From contig CAWUST010000012.1 in the NCBI GenBank assembly GCA_963925495.1, forward strand, positions 62,001-126,000: a DNA stretch of 64,000 nucleotides, in the 5' to 3' direction. This DNA comes from UBA2108 sp963925495. Lineage in GTDB: Bacteria > Bacteroidota > Bacteroidia > Flavobacteriales_G > Salibacteraceae. Position 1 is the stretch's first letter. Each line of letters begins with the position of its first letter. Position numbers and translations under genes: made by a program. Under the pieces are notes generated by a model. It ran no database searches. It worked only from the letters and a program-made list of their open reading frames with translations, and was not told the origin of the DNA. Below, one piece after another: positions 1 to 8,604 of this stretch.

Positions 1-61
1 ACATATTAGTCGTGTGGTGCGCGAATATAATGTAATGACTATTAAAGTAAAATCCAAGAAT

Positions 62-500
62 TTAGATATTTTGGTTCTTAATAATTCCGTTAAGCCCTGA
101 TTTTATATGTTTTTCGTTTGTGTTTACCGCGTCTCCTTTTTTCCGGTCAATTACGTTCTCAATGTGGTTTTTCAAATCTAAATAAGCTGATATATTGTTG
201 GGGATATTAAATGACTCCTATTTGTCAACAGTTGTGTAAACCAATAAAGTTGCTTTATGATTAAAGGAATTTCTAATAGTCAATTCTTGGTCTTGTGCGG
301 AAGAAATCAATGGTTTTCTATCAAGGATTATAATTTCTCCTTTGAAATTCTCAACTGCTCCTAGAGCAAACAGGTACTATTTATTCCGAAAATCCCTCAA
401 ATTAACTTGTGCATGATCGGATGTAATCAATATCCTTTTCCTGTTGTAGATTTCATAATCGGTGCTTGAAGAAAGTTCAAAAATTATTTTTTTTTTACCG
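62..500 (-). pseudogene. Remnant of an acetolactate-decarboxylase-like gene
   Basis: Read on the minus strand, one frame gives a stretch resembling alpha-acetolactate decarboxylases: HAQVNLRDF, then YLFALGAVENFKGEIIILD, then a region ending KATLLVYTTVD, and a degenerate tail that stops at 62-64. The match to the family's G-x-(L/I)x-ALGA-(L/V)xxLxGEIxIxDG signature is by memory. Two in-frame TAG codons interrupt it, one just before YLFALG and one after the TTVD block, and no start codon or signal peptide is visible upstream. The gene is therefore not translatable as one protein. It lies just downstream of the convergent end of the large secreted protein at 543. The family assignment is moderate; the broken state is directly visible. 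Confidence 0.5.
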
Positions 501-542
501 CCCTGATTGATGCCGCCTCTTGAATTTGATCGTACTATTTAA

Positions 543-2939
543 TTATTTATTAACTTGAATTTTTCTAGTAATTACAGTTTGACCTGCCTCTATTTTGACA
601 ATGTATAGTCCAGTACTAAGGTCTTTAAGATTTAAAGTTGTTTTATGATTTGACCTCTGAAGGTTGCTGAATGAAGCAGATTTGATCTCCATCCCATTTA
701 AATCATAAACATAAATATTGACATCTGAATTCTCGGTTAAACTGTAGTTCAAATTAATGAGTTCAGCCGCTGGGTTTGGGTAAAACAAAGTCGTTGCATT
801 ATCTATAAGATTTTCGTCAAAGGATGTAACCTTATTTTTCAATTCGATTAACTTACCACCATTGGAAAGTGACATCCATAGTCCAAAATCAGCCCCATTG
901 TTGTTTTTGACAGGGTCCAAGAAGCCAGAAGCGACAATTGTAACTGCCTGTCCCCTCGTCGCTGATAAATCTGCAGGGTAAGTTTTGATCGGAGTTCCTG
1001 ATGAAGCCAAAGCTACTTCTAGTTCATATTCAACTGGGTCTAATTCGAGGTAACCTTGGCTCATACTATATTCTAGATCATTTACCAATTCATTTATAGG
1101 TAATGAAAGTTCGTTTATGTCTACCATAGGTGCATCTGTTGCTCCATGAATTACCATTACATCGACTTTGTTAGAATTCATTGAAGCTTCGCGGGCATCC
1201 GCAATCGGAATGAGGTCAAACGCTTTAGGAGGAAAGTAATTTTCTGACCCAAAAATAATTACACCCGAGGCCATCAGAATGTATGTCCTTCCACTTTCTA
1301 AAACCAATGATTCTGAATAAATTGGAAAACTATTGTCTATACTTGACTTGGTATCAATATCCACAGTAAATTTAGCGGCACCAGGTACTTCAATGAATGG
1401 GGTGGAAGTTCTAAATTCAAAATCATCTAGAATTTTCTGGTCATCAAGATAAACATCTACAAAATCTGCAGCTGGAATTGCACAGTTATGAATCACCTGT
1501 ATTCTTGCAGGAGTAAGATTTACTTCAGGATATATTTCAATTACTGATCCTGATGGAGTTACGGCCAACAATAGGAATGGGTTGTTTGGAGTTGAGCCGG
1601 TTGTATCAAGGTATCCAGATGCTGCAATAAACAAAACATTATCTTTGAAGGCACTCAGAGGTGCGATGAATTCTGCAGCACCGATACCCTGCTGCGTTTT
1701 TATCTGTAGATTATAATCTAAGGCAGCCAGATTAAGAAAACCTTTGGCTTGTCCAAATGAAAGGTCATTGACAATAGTGCCCGCAGGAATGCTTACTTCA
1801 TCGACATCAACCATTGGCGCCCCAACTGAGCCGTGAAACACCTTTACATCTGTATTACCAGCTTTTGTTGCAATTTCTAAACCATCTGTAATAAAAAGGT
1901 CAAAATTTGTTCCGGGATCTCCCGCAGCCACAAGAACATACGACGCTTGCTGATTCAAGAAGAAACTTTTATGCATAACGGCATTGGTGGTATCTATACT
2001 TCCCGCAGCAGTAATGGAGACCGTGAAAAAGCCGGGTGTATTGATGAATGGCGTCGCATCTTTATATCTAAATTTTGACAATAATTTAGTTGATCCGGAG
2101 ACACTACTAACCCATACATCCACTTCGGCTGCTGCTTTGGATGCCGAATTATGAATGATTTGCAATCGTGGAGCAGTTCCATTTTTTAATATTGGATTTA
2201 ATTCAATTACAGTACCATCCGTTTGGACCACTAAAAACTTAAACGGGATATTCGGTGTAATCCCCGTTGTGTCTAGATATCCGGTTGCTACAATAAAAAG
2301 GGCCTTACCTCGATAGATACTTAACGGAACAAAAAAGTCTGCTAATTTTGTTCCATTCGTTTTTTGCACTCGCAAGACATTGTCCAGTGGGTTTAAATTA
2401 GCATAACCATTAGATTCTTTATACTTCAGGTTATTAACCAGTGAACCTAAAGGAATTGATATTTCTGAGATGTTTACGGCTGGGGCATCCATACTTCCAT
2501 GAAATATACTAACACTGGTTTGGTAGAATACTTTTGCTGTTTCTCTACCACCATTTAAAACCATGTCAAAATTATTAGCGGCGTCGCCTGAAAGAACCAT
2601 AACATAGGTTGAGTCATAAGTAATCTGTGGCTGGCCAAATGTATCTTTAAAGAAATACCCCGAAGTGTCAATACTGCCTGTGGGAGTTACATAAAAGGTT
2701 AAGTCCCCATAGATTAATGGGAAAGTCGAAAATGCGGTAGCTTTTTTATAGCTCAGTCCAGTAGTTACCTTTTGCAATATAGGGTAATTCGCCAACTTAC
2801 ACCAAATATCAACAGTTTCAGCAGATAGTGCTGTTACATTATGAATGAACTGTATACGGGGCCCGTGGCTTGCGAAGGAGCTAATAGTAGACAATGTCAA
2901 TAAAGAAACTAACCAGACTAATAAAAAAGAAGTTTTCAT
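543..2939 (-). CDS. Secreted DUF4397 repeat protein with T9SS sorting domain
   Basis: A 798-residue exported protein. The upstream in-frame codon at 2972 would put 11 residues before the signal peptide, so the start was set at the ATG at 2939 (MKTSFLLVW, hydrophobic core, then ASHGPRIQFIHN). The mature part contains three DUF4397 units (about residues 30-250, 260-480 and 485-700). Each unit has two alternating blocks: one beginning R-(I/L)-Q-x-I-HN with an aromatic VD(I/V)(W/Y) strand, one beginning V-x-(F/I)-HG with DAP-x-V-(D/N). The last ~75 residues form a type A T9SS sorting domain: FYPNPA, a VYDLNG strand and LSTGLYIVKI. It is expected to cross the outer membrane by T9SS and be surface-attached or released. 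Its ligand or function is unknown. It is monocistronic as far as I can see. Confidence 0.9.
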   Translation of the reverse strand: MKTSFLLVWLVSLLTLSTISSFASHGPRIQFIHNVTALSAETVDIWCKLANYPILQKVTTGLSYKKATAFSTFPLIYGDLTFYVTPTGSIDTSGYFFKDTFGQPQITYDSTYVMVLSGDAANNFDMVLNGGRETAKVFYQTSVSIFHGSMDAPAVNISEISIPLGSLVNNLKYKESNGYANLNPLDNVLRVQKTNGTKLADFFVPLSIYRGKALFIVATGYLDTTGITPNIPFKFLVVQTDGTVIELNPILKNGTAPRLQIIHNSASKAAAEVDVWVSSVSGSTKLLSKFRYKDATPFINTPGFFTVSITAAGSIDTTNAVMHKSFFLNQQASYVLVAAGDPGTNFDLFITDGLEIATKAGNTDVKVFHGSVGAPMVDVDEVSIPAGTIVNDLSFGQAKGFLNLAALDYNLQIKTQQGIGAAEFIAPLSAFKDNVLFIAASGYLDTTGSTPNNPFLLLAVTPSGSVIEIYPEVNLTPARIQVIHNCAIPAADFVDVYLDDQKILDDFEFRTSTPFIEVPGAAKFTVDIDTKSSIDNSFPIYSESLVLESGRTYILMASGVIIFGSENYFPPKAFDLIPIADAREASMNSNKVDVMVIHGATDAPMVDINELSLPINELVNDLEYSMSQGYLELDPVEYELEVALASSGTPIKTYPADLSATRGQAVTIVASGFLDPVKNNNGADFGLWMSLSNGGKLIELKNKVTSFDENLIDNATTLFYPNPAAELINLNYSLTENSDVNIYVYDLNGMEIKSASFSNLQRSNHKTTLNLKDLSTGLYIVKIEAGQTVITRKIQVNK

Positions 2940-3110
2940 ATTATTTATAAGTTTACAATTTTTAATGACCAATAAACAAACCTAAACAAGAAAAGTTTAG
3001 AAATACTGTTAGATAATTAACCAGAAGATAAATTTAACTGTCATGCGGATTTAAATAATTTCACCTTTCGAATTACAAGATAATTAACTGAACACAAAAA
3101 CGCTTCGGGT

Positions 3111-3261
3111 TTAAACCCCAACCGCTATTGCTTTTAAGAGCGCTAGACTTGAAGCACTATACGAACCGACATCTTCTACTTTTGGTCTACTAAAAAAAGT
3201 GTACCGTTATAAAGGCAAGTACAATAACACTTGCTAAACCAATTAGTATTTTTTTTATCAT
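3111..3261 (-). pseudogene. Small membrane-anchored peptide, frameshifted
   Basis: An ATG at 3261 opens a 23-codon frame coding for MIKKILIGLASVIVLAFITV-HFF, a single membrane helix with a positive N-terminus, ending at TAG 3190-3192. The stop falls directly after a run of seven T (minus strand). If one T is removed the frame continues with SRPKVEDVGSYSASSLALLK and ends at 3111, giving a coherent 49-residue protein. It is either a genuine 23-residue membrane microprotein or a short membrane/periplasmic protein broken by a homopolymer indel. I do not recognise a family. It occupies the otherwise empty 2940-3373 gap. Confidence 0.4.
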
Positions 3262-3373
3262 GATCTTGTTTTTTTAAACAAAAGTAGAGGATAGGTTTGA
3301 GTCAAAAATTACCCTATGGTAAGAAATTTATTTTTTTGCTTTTTCCACTCTTATACGGCCTTGTTGGCATTAG

Positions 3374-4069
3374 TTATTTTTTTAAAATCGTTGTGTTTAC
3401 GATGTCATTATTTTGGTTAAATACTCTCATATGATAGGCGCCAGATGGTTGATTACCAATATTTAATGTATATGTTTTGGAATTTAAATCTTTTTCAAAT
3501 ATCAGCCTACCTGTCATACTAAATAGTTCTATTTTCGAAAGTTGACCTTCCCCTATGCTTATATTAACTGCATCATTTGATGGGTTTGGATATACGCTTG
3601 CATTGAAAGGTGCGAATTCTTCAATACTTAACGTAGGTTGTCCCTTACTAACATTTACACCTACACTGTCATGAACAAACGCCCAACTTCCTAGAAAGGT
3701 TCCTGGTATTACTTCTCTTATTTCCCAATATAATTGATCTTCTATTAAACATGCAACACCAGCTGAATCATTGGTTAAAAGTGCAGTAACATTTACAGTA
3801 TCGGTAATTGGAATATTATGATTAAACATAAAGTCACTGTTATCCACCAAAGTATCTTCAGCAACAATATAACCATTCACATATGCAATCTTCCATACAA
3901 TAACATTTTCAGTTCTTGGCAAAGTTAAATAATGTCCGGGATGATATAATTTAATCAAACCAGTATCAGATACATTAACAATTAAGTTCATCATATCACA
4001 ACCGACTTGTGCTTGTGTTGTTTGAGTTAGCCCGAAAGCAATAACTAGTGTAAATAGAAAATTTTTCAT
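3374..4069 (-). CDS. Secreted protein with T9SS sorting domain, function unknown
   Basis: A 231-residue protein. The start was placed at the ATG at 4069 because it begins a clean signal peptide (MKNFLFTLVIAFGLTQTTQA, cleavage likely before QVG); the longer frame to 4120 adds 17 residues unlike a leader. The middle part (about 25-150) is not recognisable and is rich in beta-strand-like stretches with two cysteines. Residues about 160-231 form a T9SS type A sorting domain: VYPNPSNDAVNI, KIELFSMTGRLIF and GAYHMRVF. Expected location is the cell surface or medium. It sits between two other minus-strand genes but with about 100 nt on either side, so no operon is obvious. Confidence 0.8.
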   Translation of the reverse strand: MKNFLFTLVIAFGLTQTTQAQVGCDMMNLIVNVSDTGLIKLYHPGHYLTLPRTENVIVWKIAYVNGYIVAEDTLVDNSDFMFNHNIPITDTVNVTALLTNDSAGVACLIEDQLYWEIREVIPGTFLGSWAFVHDSVGVNVSKGQPTLSIEEFAPFNASVYPNPSNDAVNISIGEGQLSKIELFSMTGRLIFEKDLNSKTYTLNIGNQPSGAYHMRVFNQNNDIVNTTILKK

Positions 4070-4167
4070 ATTGTTTAATTTTAACAGACTGCGAATATGC
4101 CACAGTTCTTTAAAAAGCACTTCACGCCTAGAGGTGAAAACATAAAATTTATCTATAAAAGAGGAAT

Positions 4168-5811
4168 TTAATCAACAGAAGCAGAGTTGTTAGAAATTTT
4201 AATTGCTTCCAATAACAATGAAATCTTTTTGTATTTTGATTCTTTGATCTCGAAATATTCATACATTCTTCTCAAGGAAGACCCAATTCCATCGATACTC
4301 ATAAAAGCTTTTTCGGCTATTTCTTTATTCGTACTTACGGGGTCGTCCAATAAAATTTGTAATACCTTCCAGTCTGTTTCATTTAAGTTTTTATCCAGCT
4401 TCGTTTCTAATTTCTTTCTAGATAACTCAAATTTATTAGAATCTACGAACAATTCTTTACTCGTATTTAGCTTGAGGTTCTTTATTTCCTCCAGCAATAG
4501 ATGTCTTCTTTTTTTGTTCTTTTTATTATTCGAGAGAAAATAGAAGAGAAGACTTGCAATTAATAGTACAGATATTGCAACAATGCCAAATGTTCTTTTA
4601 AGTTGACTGACTATAAGCATCGCCTTTTCCTTTTCACTTTTTAGTTTGCTCTCATTTAGCCTTAGCTCATAATCGCTTTTAACAGTTTCTCTTGCAACAG
4701 CATAACTGTTTTTTTTGATTTGAATAGTGTCTTGATATGCTGTATGCAGCTCAAGCATTTTAAGTGACAGGTTAAATTTGTTTTGGTATTTGTAGCATTT
4801 ATAAAGAAGCTCGTAAAGTTCGTTCTTTGATTCTATCGATGCGCTTTTTAGCTGGTCGGCCTCTATGGCCTCAGCTTTTATTGCTGCTAAATCTATGTTG
4901 GATTCAAAAGTTAGTTGCGCTATAATTATTTGCGCATTTAAAATTTCATTTTCATTTTTAAGTTCCGCAGTGAGGGCTAAGTTTTTTTTGGCAAATCCCT
5001 CTGCAACCTTGAGTTGGTTTAACTTCAGATGAATCTTAGCCAATAGGGCATAACACCCTGCCCTTAATACCTTATCATCTTTTTGCTTCAGAAGTTCAAG
5101 CGCTCGGTTAAAAAAAGCTTTCGCCGCCAAATACTCTTCCTGTTTAAAGTGTATTGAACCAATATTCATTTGATTGATTGGTGTCGCTGTTCTATTAGCG
5201 TCAATGGTTTGGTAGACTTCGATAGATTTATGATAATAATCCAGTGCTAAATCATAATTGCCAATTAGCTCGTTAATTTTGCCTAAACTCGAAAGCATCA
5301 CGGCTTCAAAAGACCTTTCTTCATGCTCTTTAAAGATTTTAAGAGCATCATAATAAGAACGCGTTGCTTCCAGAAATTTTGCTTGTTCTAAAAAAATATT
5401 TCCTAAGTTACCAGTAACAATTCCTTTCAGCACTGGATTATTCAATTGTTCTGCAAGGACAGAAGCATCTATGTAAAGTTTTTTTGATTTTTCTAACTGA
5501 CCTTTGTCTCGGTAAATGTTTGCTTGACTTACAAGGACTCCATAGATTTTGCGAAGTGCATTCTTTTCTTTAGCCAATTCATAGTAATACTCTAAGGCTA
5601 GTAAAGCCGAGTCAGCCTGCACGCGTTGATTGAGGGAAAAATAATTTTCTAGCGCACTAAATCTAACAGAGTCAGTTTGTGTTTCATCTTCCCAAATTAT
5701 TCTTAAAGAGTCGCCTTGACTTTGGGAATAAGTCAATGATATACTCGCCAAGAGCAAAACGATTATTATGAGTTTTACCTTTTTCAAATTGAATTTTTTA
5801 ATGATTGCCAA
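4168..5811 (-). CDS. TPR-repeat membrane regulator with C-terminal HTH
   Basis: 547 residues: N-terminal signal/anchor (basic NLKKVK then IIIVLLLASISLTYS), about six to seven tetratricopeptide repeats (residues 60-330, for example GNLGNIFLEQAKFLEATRSY), a coiled linker, one membrane helix near residue 400 (GIVAISVLLIASLLFYFL), a basic coiled coil and a LuxR-like helix-turn-helix at about 475-535 (NETDWKVLQILLDDP, NKEIAEKAFMS, SSLRRMYEYF). This architecture is known in Bacteroidota as one-component membrane regulators, in which periplasmic TPRs are thought to sense a ligand or protein while the HTH stays in the cytoplasm. Target genes are not evident. No receiver or kinase domain is present. 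Confidence 0.8.
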   Translation of the reverse strand: MAIIKKFNLKKVKLIIIVLLLASISLTYSQSQGDSLRIIWEDETQTDSVRFSALENYFSLNQRVQADSALLALEYYYELAKEKNALRKIYGVLVSQANIYRDKGQLEKSKKLYIDASVLAEQLNNPVLKGIVTGNLGNIFLEQAKFLEATRSYYDALKIFKEHEERSFEAVMLSSLGKINELIGNYDLALDYYHKSIEVYQTIDANRTATPINQMNIGSIHFKQEEYLAAKAFFNRALELLKQKDDKVLRAGCYALLAKIHLKLNQLKVAEGFAKKNLALTAELKNENEILNAQIIIAQLTFESNIDLAAIKAEAIEADQLKSASIESKNELYELLYKCYKYQNKFNLSLKMLELHTAYQDTIQIKKNSYAVARETVKSDYELRLNESKLKSEKEKAMLIVSQLKRTFGIVAISVLLIASLLFYFLSNNKKNKKRRHLLLEEIKNLKLNTSKELFVDSNKFELSRKKLETKLDKNLNETDWKVLQILLDDPVSTNKEIAEKAFMSIDGIGSSLRRMYEYFEIKESKYKKISLLLEAIKISNNSASVD

Positions 5812-5880
5812 CGACTCGCTAAAACAACCTTTCCTGAAAATCAGGTCTTATTTCGCCTATAGATTTAATAAATTTTTAAA

Positions 5881-7506
5881 CTATCCTAAAAAAGGATAAC
5901 GATATTCCTTTGCAGGAACAAAAGTTTCTTTAATCGTTCTTGGAGAAGTCCAACGAACCATATTTAATAAAGAACCAGCTTTGTCATTTGTACCAGAACC
6001 ACGACCGCCACCAAAAGGTTGCTGTCCAACAACAGCACCTGTAGGTTTGTCGTTGATATAGAAGTTGCCAGCAGCATTTTCCAATTTTTTCATGGCTAAA
6101 TCAATTGCGTATCTATCTCCACTCATAATCGATCCAGTAAGAGCATATTCTGAAGTTTCGTCTAATAACTCTAAGGTAGCTTCAAATTCATTGTCTTCAT
6201 AAGTGAATATAGTCATTACAGGGCCAAAAATCTCTTCACATATAGTTTTGAATTTTGGGTTATCAGTAACGATTACAGTAGGCTCAATAAAATAGCCTTT
6301 CGATTTATCGTAGTTTCCACCAACAACAATTTTGGCATCACTTGCATTTTTAGTAAAATCAATGAATCCAGCAATTTTATCAAAAGCTCTTTCGTCAATT
6401 ACTGCATTTATAAAGTTTCCGTAATCAGCTGGGCTCCCCATTTTAAAAGAATTTACATCTTCTATGACACGATTAATTACCGCTTGTGCAGTTGATTTAG
6501 GTAAATAAGCTCTTGAAGCTGCAGAACATTTTTGACCTTGAAATTCAAAAGCACCTCTAGAAATTGAAGTAGCAACTTCTTCTACATTGGCACTTTTATG
6601 AACCATAATAAAATCTTTTCCACCAGTTTCTCCAACTATTCTTGGATAGGTTCTGAAATTTTCAATGTTGTTTCCAATCTCTTTCCATAAGTGACGGAAT
6701 ACACCAGTTGAACCTGTGAAATGAAGTCCAGCTAAATTTCTGTTTTTAAATACCACATCGCCAGCAGTAGGTCCGTCAACAGTAACCATATTGATAACTC
6801 CAGCAGGCAATCCAGCTGCTTCAAACAACTCCATAATCACTTTGGCAGAATATATTTGCGAATCAGCTGGTTTCCATACAACTGTGTTTCCCATCATTGC
6901 AGGCGCAGCACATAAGTTTGCAGCAATAGATGTAAAATTAAATGGTGAAACCACAAATACAAAACCTTCTAAGGGACGGTATTCTAATCTATTCCAAATA
7001 CCTGGAGCAGATTCCGGTTGATCCGTATATATCTGTTGCATAAAACCAACGTTGAATCTAAAAAAGTCAATTAATTCGCAAGAAGCATCAATTTCTGCTT
7101 GCATGGCATTTTTACTTTGTCCTAACATGGTTGCGGCATTCATTCTAGCACGGAATGGTCCAGCTAATAATTCAGCAGCTTTTATAAAGATGGAAGCTCT
7201 ATGTTCCCAACTCAAATTTGCCCATTGGTCTTTTGCTGCTAATGCAGCATCAATTGCAGCCTGTACGTGAGATGCGTCACCCATATTTCCATGACCAATT
7301 ACGTGGGCATGTTCGTGAGGAGAACTTAAGGGTAATTTGTTTTCAGTGGTAATTTCTTTTCCACCAATATACATAGGCACATCCGTGATGCTATTACGCA
7401 TTTCGTCGTAAGCAGCTTCAAGTTCTGCTTTTTCTGGTGAACCAGGGGCGTAACTTTTTACCGGTTCGTTTTCTGGAAAAGGGACATTAAAAACTCCGTT
7501 AGGCAT
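5881..7506 (-). CDS. pruA: L-glutamate gamma-semialdehyde (P5C) dehydrogenase
   Basis: 541 residues, the length of monofunctional long P5C dehydrogenases. It oxidises L-glutamate gamma-semialdehyde (from P5C) to glutamate with NAD+ in proline catabolism. Visible motifs: nucleotide-binding FTGSTGVFRHLW, the general-base glutamate in GETGGKDF (about 292) and the nucleophilic cysteine in FQGQKCSAASR (about 328), followed by EEIFGPVMTIF. There is no proline dehydrogenase domain fused or adjacent, so putA/prodh must be elsewhere. The start MPNGVFNVPFPENEPV is typical of the family in this phylum. A good -7 element lies about 40 nt upstream, so it probably has its own promoter. Confidence 0.97.
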   Translation of the reverse strand: MPNGVFNVPFPENEPVKSYAPGSPEKAELEAAYDEMRNSITDVPMYIGGKEITTENKLPLSSPHEHAHVIGHGNMGDASHVQAAIDAALAAKDQWANLSWEHRASIFIKAAELLAGPFRARMNAATMLGQSKNAMQAEIDASCELIDFFRFNVGFMQQIYTDQPESAPGIWNRLEYRPLEGFVFVVSPFNFTSIAANLCAAPAMMGNTVVWKPADSQIYSAKVIMELFEAAGLPAGVINMVTVDGPTAGDVVFKNRNLAGLHFTGSTGVFRHLWKEIGNNIENFRTYPRIVGETGGKDFIMVHKSANVEEVATSISRGAFEFQGQKCSAASRAYLPKSTAQAVINRVIEDVNSFKMGSPADYGNFINAVIDERAFDKIAGFIDFTKNASDAKIVVGGNYDKSKGYFIEPTVIVTDNPKFKTICEEIFGPVMTIFTYEDNEFEATLELLDETSEYALTGSIMSGDRYAIDLAMKKLENAAGNFYINDKPTGAVVGQQPFGGGRGSGTNDKAGSLLNMVRWTSPRTIKETFVPAKEYRYPFLG

Positions 7507-7546
7507 ATCTTTTTATTTAAAATTAAACGCTAAAATTTTGAGCGCG

Positions 7547-7574
7547 CAAAGATACAAGGAATTTCAAAACTCAA
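7547..7574 (-). promoter_or_regulatory. Bacteroidota-type promoter for pruA
   Basis: On the minus strand a TATCTTTG element (7547-7554) matches the Bacteroidota -7 consensus TAnnTTTG. A TTG (7572-7574) lies 17 nt further upstream, slightly closer than the usual 19-21 nt for the -33 element. The pruA start codon follows about 40 nt downstream. Assigned by motif only. Confidence 0.5.
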
Positions 7575-7683
7575 TAAGGTTTCGTTGGGTATAAGTTAAG
7601 AGTCTTTTTTGACCTAAACAGATCAGAATTATTCGAATAAAAATAGATTGAAATTAACTTTTCGGTAGTCCAGTTTAAGATGA

Positions 7684-8396
7684 TTACAATTCTTTTGATG
7701 CAACACTTGGTGCACCCGTAACCGATTCATCGATTATAGTTCCAGAACCATAATAATGCATACTGCTTGCGCCACTTAATTTTGGTGTTATCTTTCCATT
7801 ACAAAGTATTGAAATATCGGAAGCTTGAACTTTCAATTGCGTTTGAACTGTTAATGCTTTTCCCTTTAGATTTGAAGCACCACTTAATTCACAAGCCATA
7901 TTTTGGGTTGCTCCCATTAATTTAAAAGACGAGGCACCAGAACCTTGTAATCTTAGGTTTTTGCATTTTACTTTTGCTTTAAAATTAGAAGCGCCAGAAG
8001 CAGAAACCTTCAAATCAACTGTTGTTAAGGAAGAGCTAAAGACTTGAGCTGCACCGCTAATTTTAACGGTTTCTATATTAGGAGTGTAAATTATTACAGA
8101 TATTTTTAAATTTTTCTACGACTTACCACTTTTTAATCCGATTTTTAAAACGGAACCCGACTTTTCGATTACCAAAAACTCTTTGAGGTTGTCGTTATGG
8201 TTTACAATCACTTTGTACTCAACTGCTTGTACTATCTGAGCTGAAATGGCATGGCTTAAGTCAATTCCATTAAAATCAGAAATGTCAAAGCTGGATTTAA
8301 CAATTGAATCCGATTCTTTTACACTGGCAAAAGAAATGCAGATATGGGATGTGAAAAGGTAAGAGTTGAAGCGAACAGAAGCAGATTGTTTTTCAT
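7684..8396 (-). pseudogene. Decayed head-GIN (DUF2807) adhesin-like gene
   Basis: An ATG at 8396 starts a signal-peptide-like MKNNLLLFASTL, but the rest of the protein is in another frame (CISFASVKESDS onward), so a frameshift separates leader and body. The body continues through SDFNGIDLSHAISAQI and then meets a TAG (KSGKS-stop-KNLKIS). After that the frame is open to the stop at 7684, with the repetitive SGASxLK / LSGASS pattern typical of the head-GIN domain, a right-handed beta structure of secreted Bacteroidota proteins. Two independent lesions show it is dead. An intact paralogue is at 51106. Only the last ~125 codons could still be translated, from the ATG near 8013, and without a signal peptide. 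Confidence 0.8.
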
Positions 8397-8590
8397 AATA
8401 ATAGGGGTGTCTAACAGATTCAATTAATAAAATTTAAAATCAAGGCAATAAATAGACCGTAACTTCTAGACTTTTTTAAATGGCGCAATGGTTTTGTGAA
8501 TGGGAAGTGAAGTGGCAGATGGTGGAATTGAATCATAAAATATTCGAGTATTTGGCTGCAATAACCGAAACCCACTTTCATTTTTCAACC

Positions 8591-8598
8591 TACATTTG
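8591..8598 (+). promoter_or_regulatory. -7 element six nt before priA start
   Basis: TACATTTG matches TAnnTTTG exactly and ends six nt before the priA ATG at 8605. No convincing -33 TTTG is seen 19-21 nt upstream. If this is the real promoter, transcription would start at or next to the start codon, giving a leaderless mRNA. The same six-nt spacing occurs at dnaX and at the methyltransferase ending at 44272. Confidence 0.4.
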
Positions 8599-8604
8599 CT
8601 AAAC

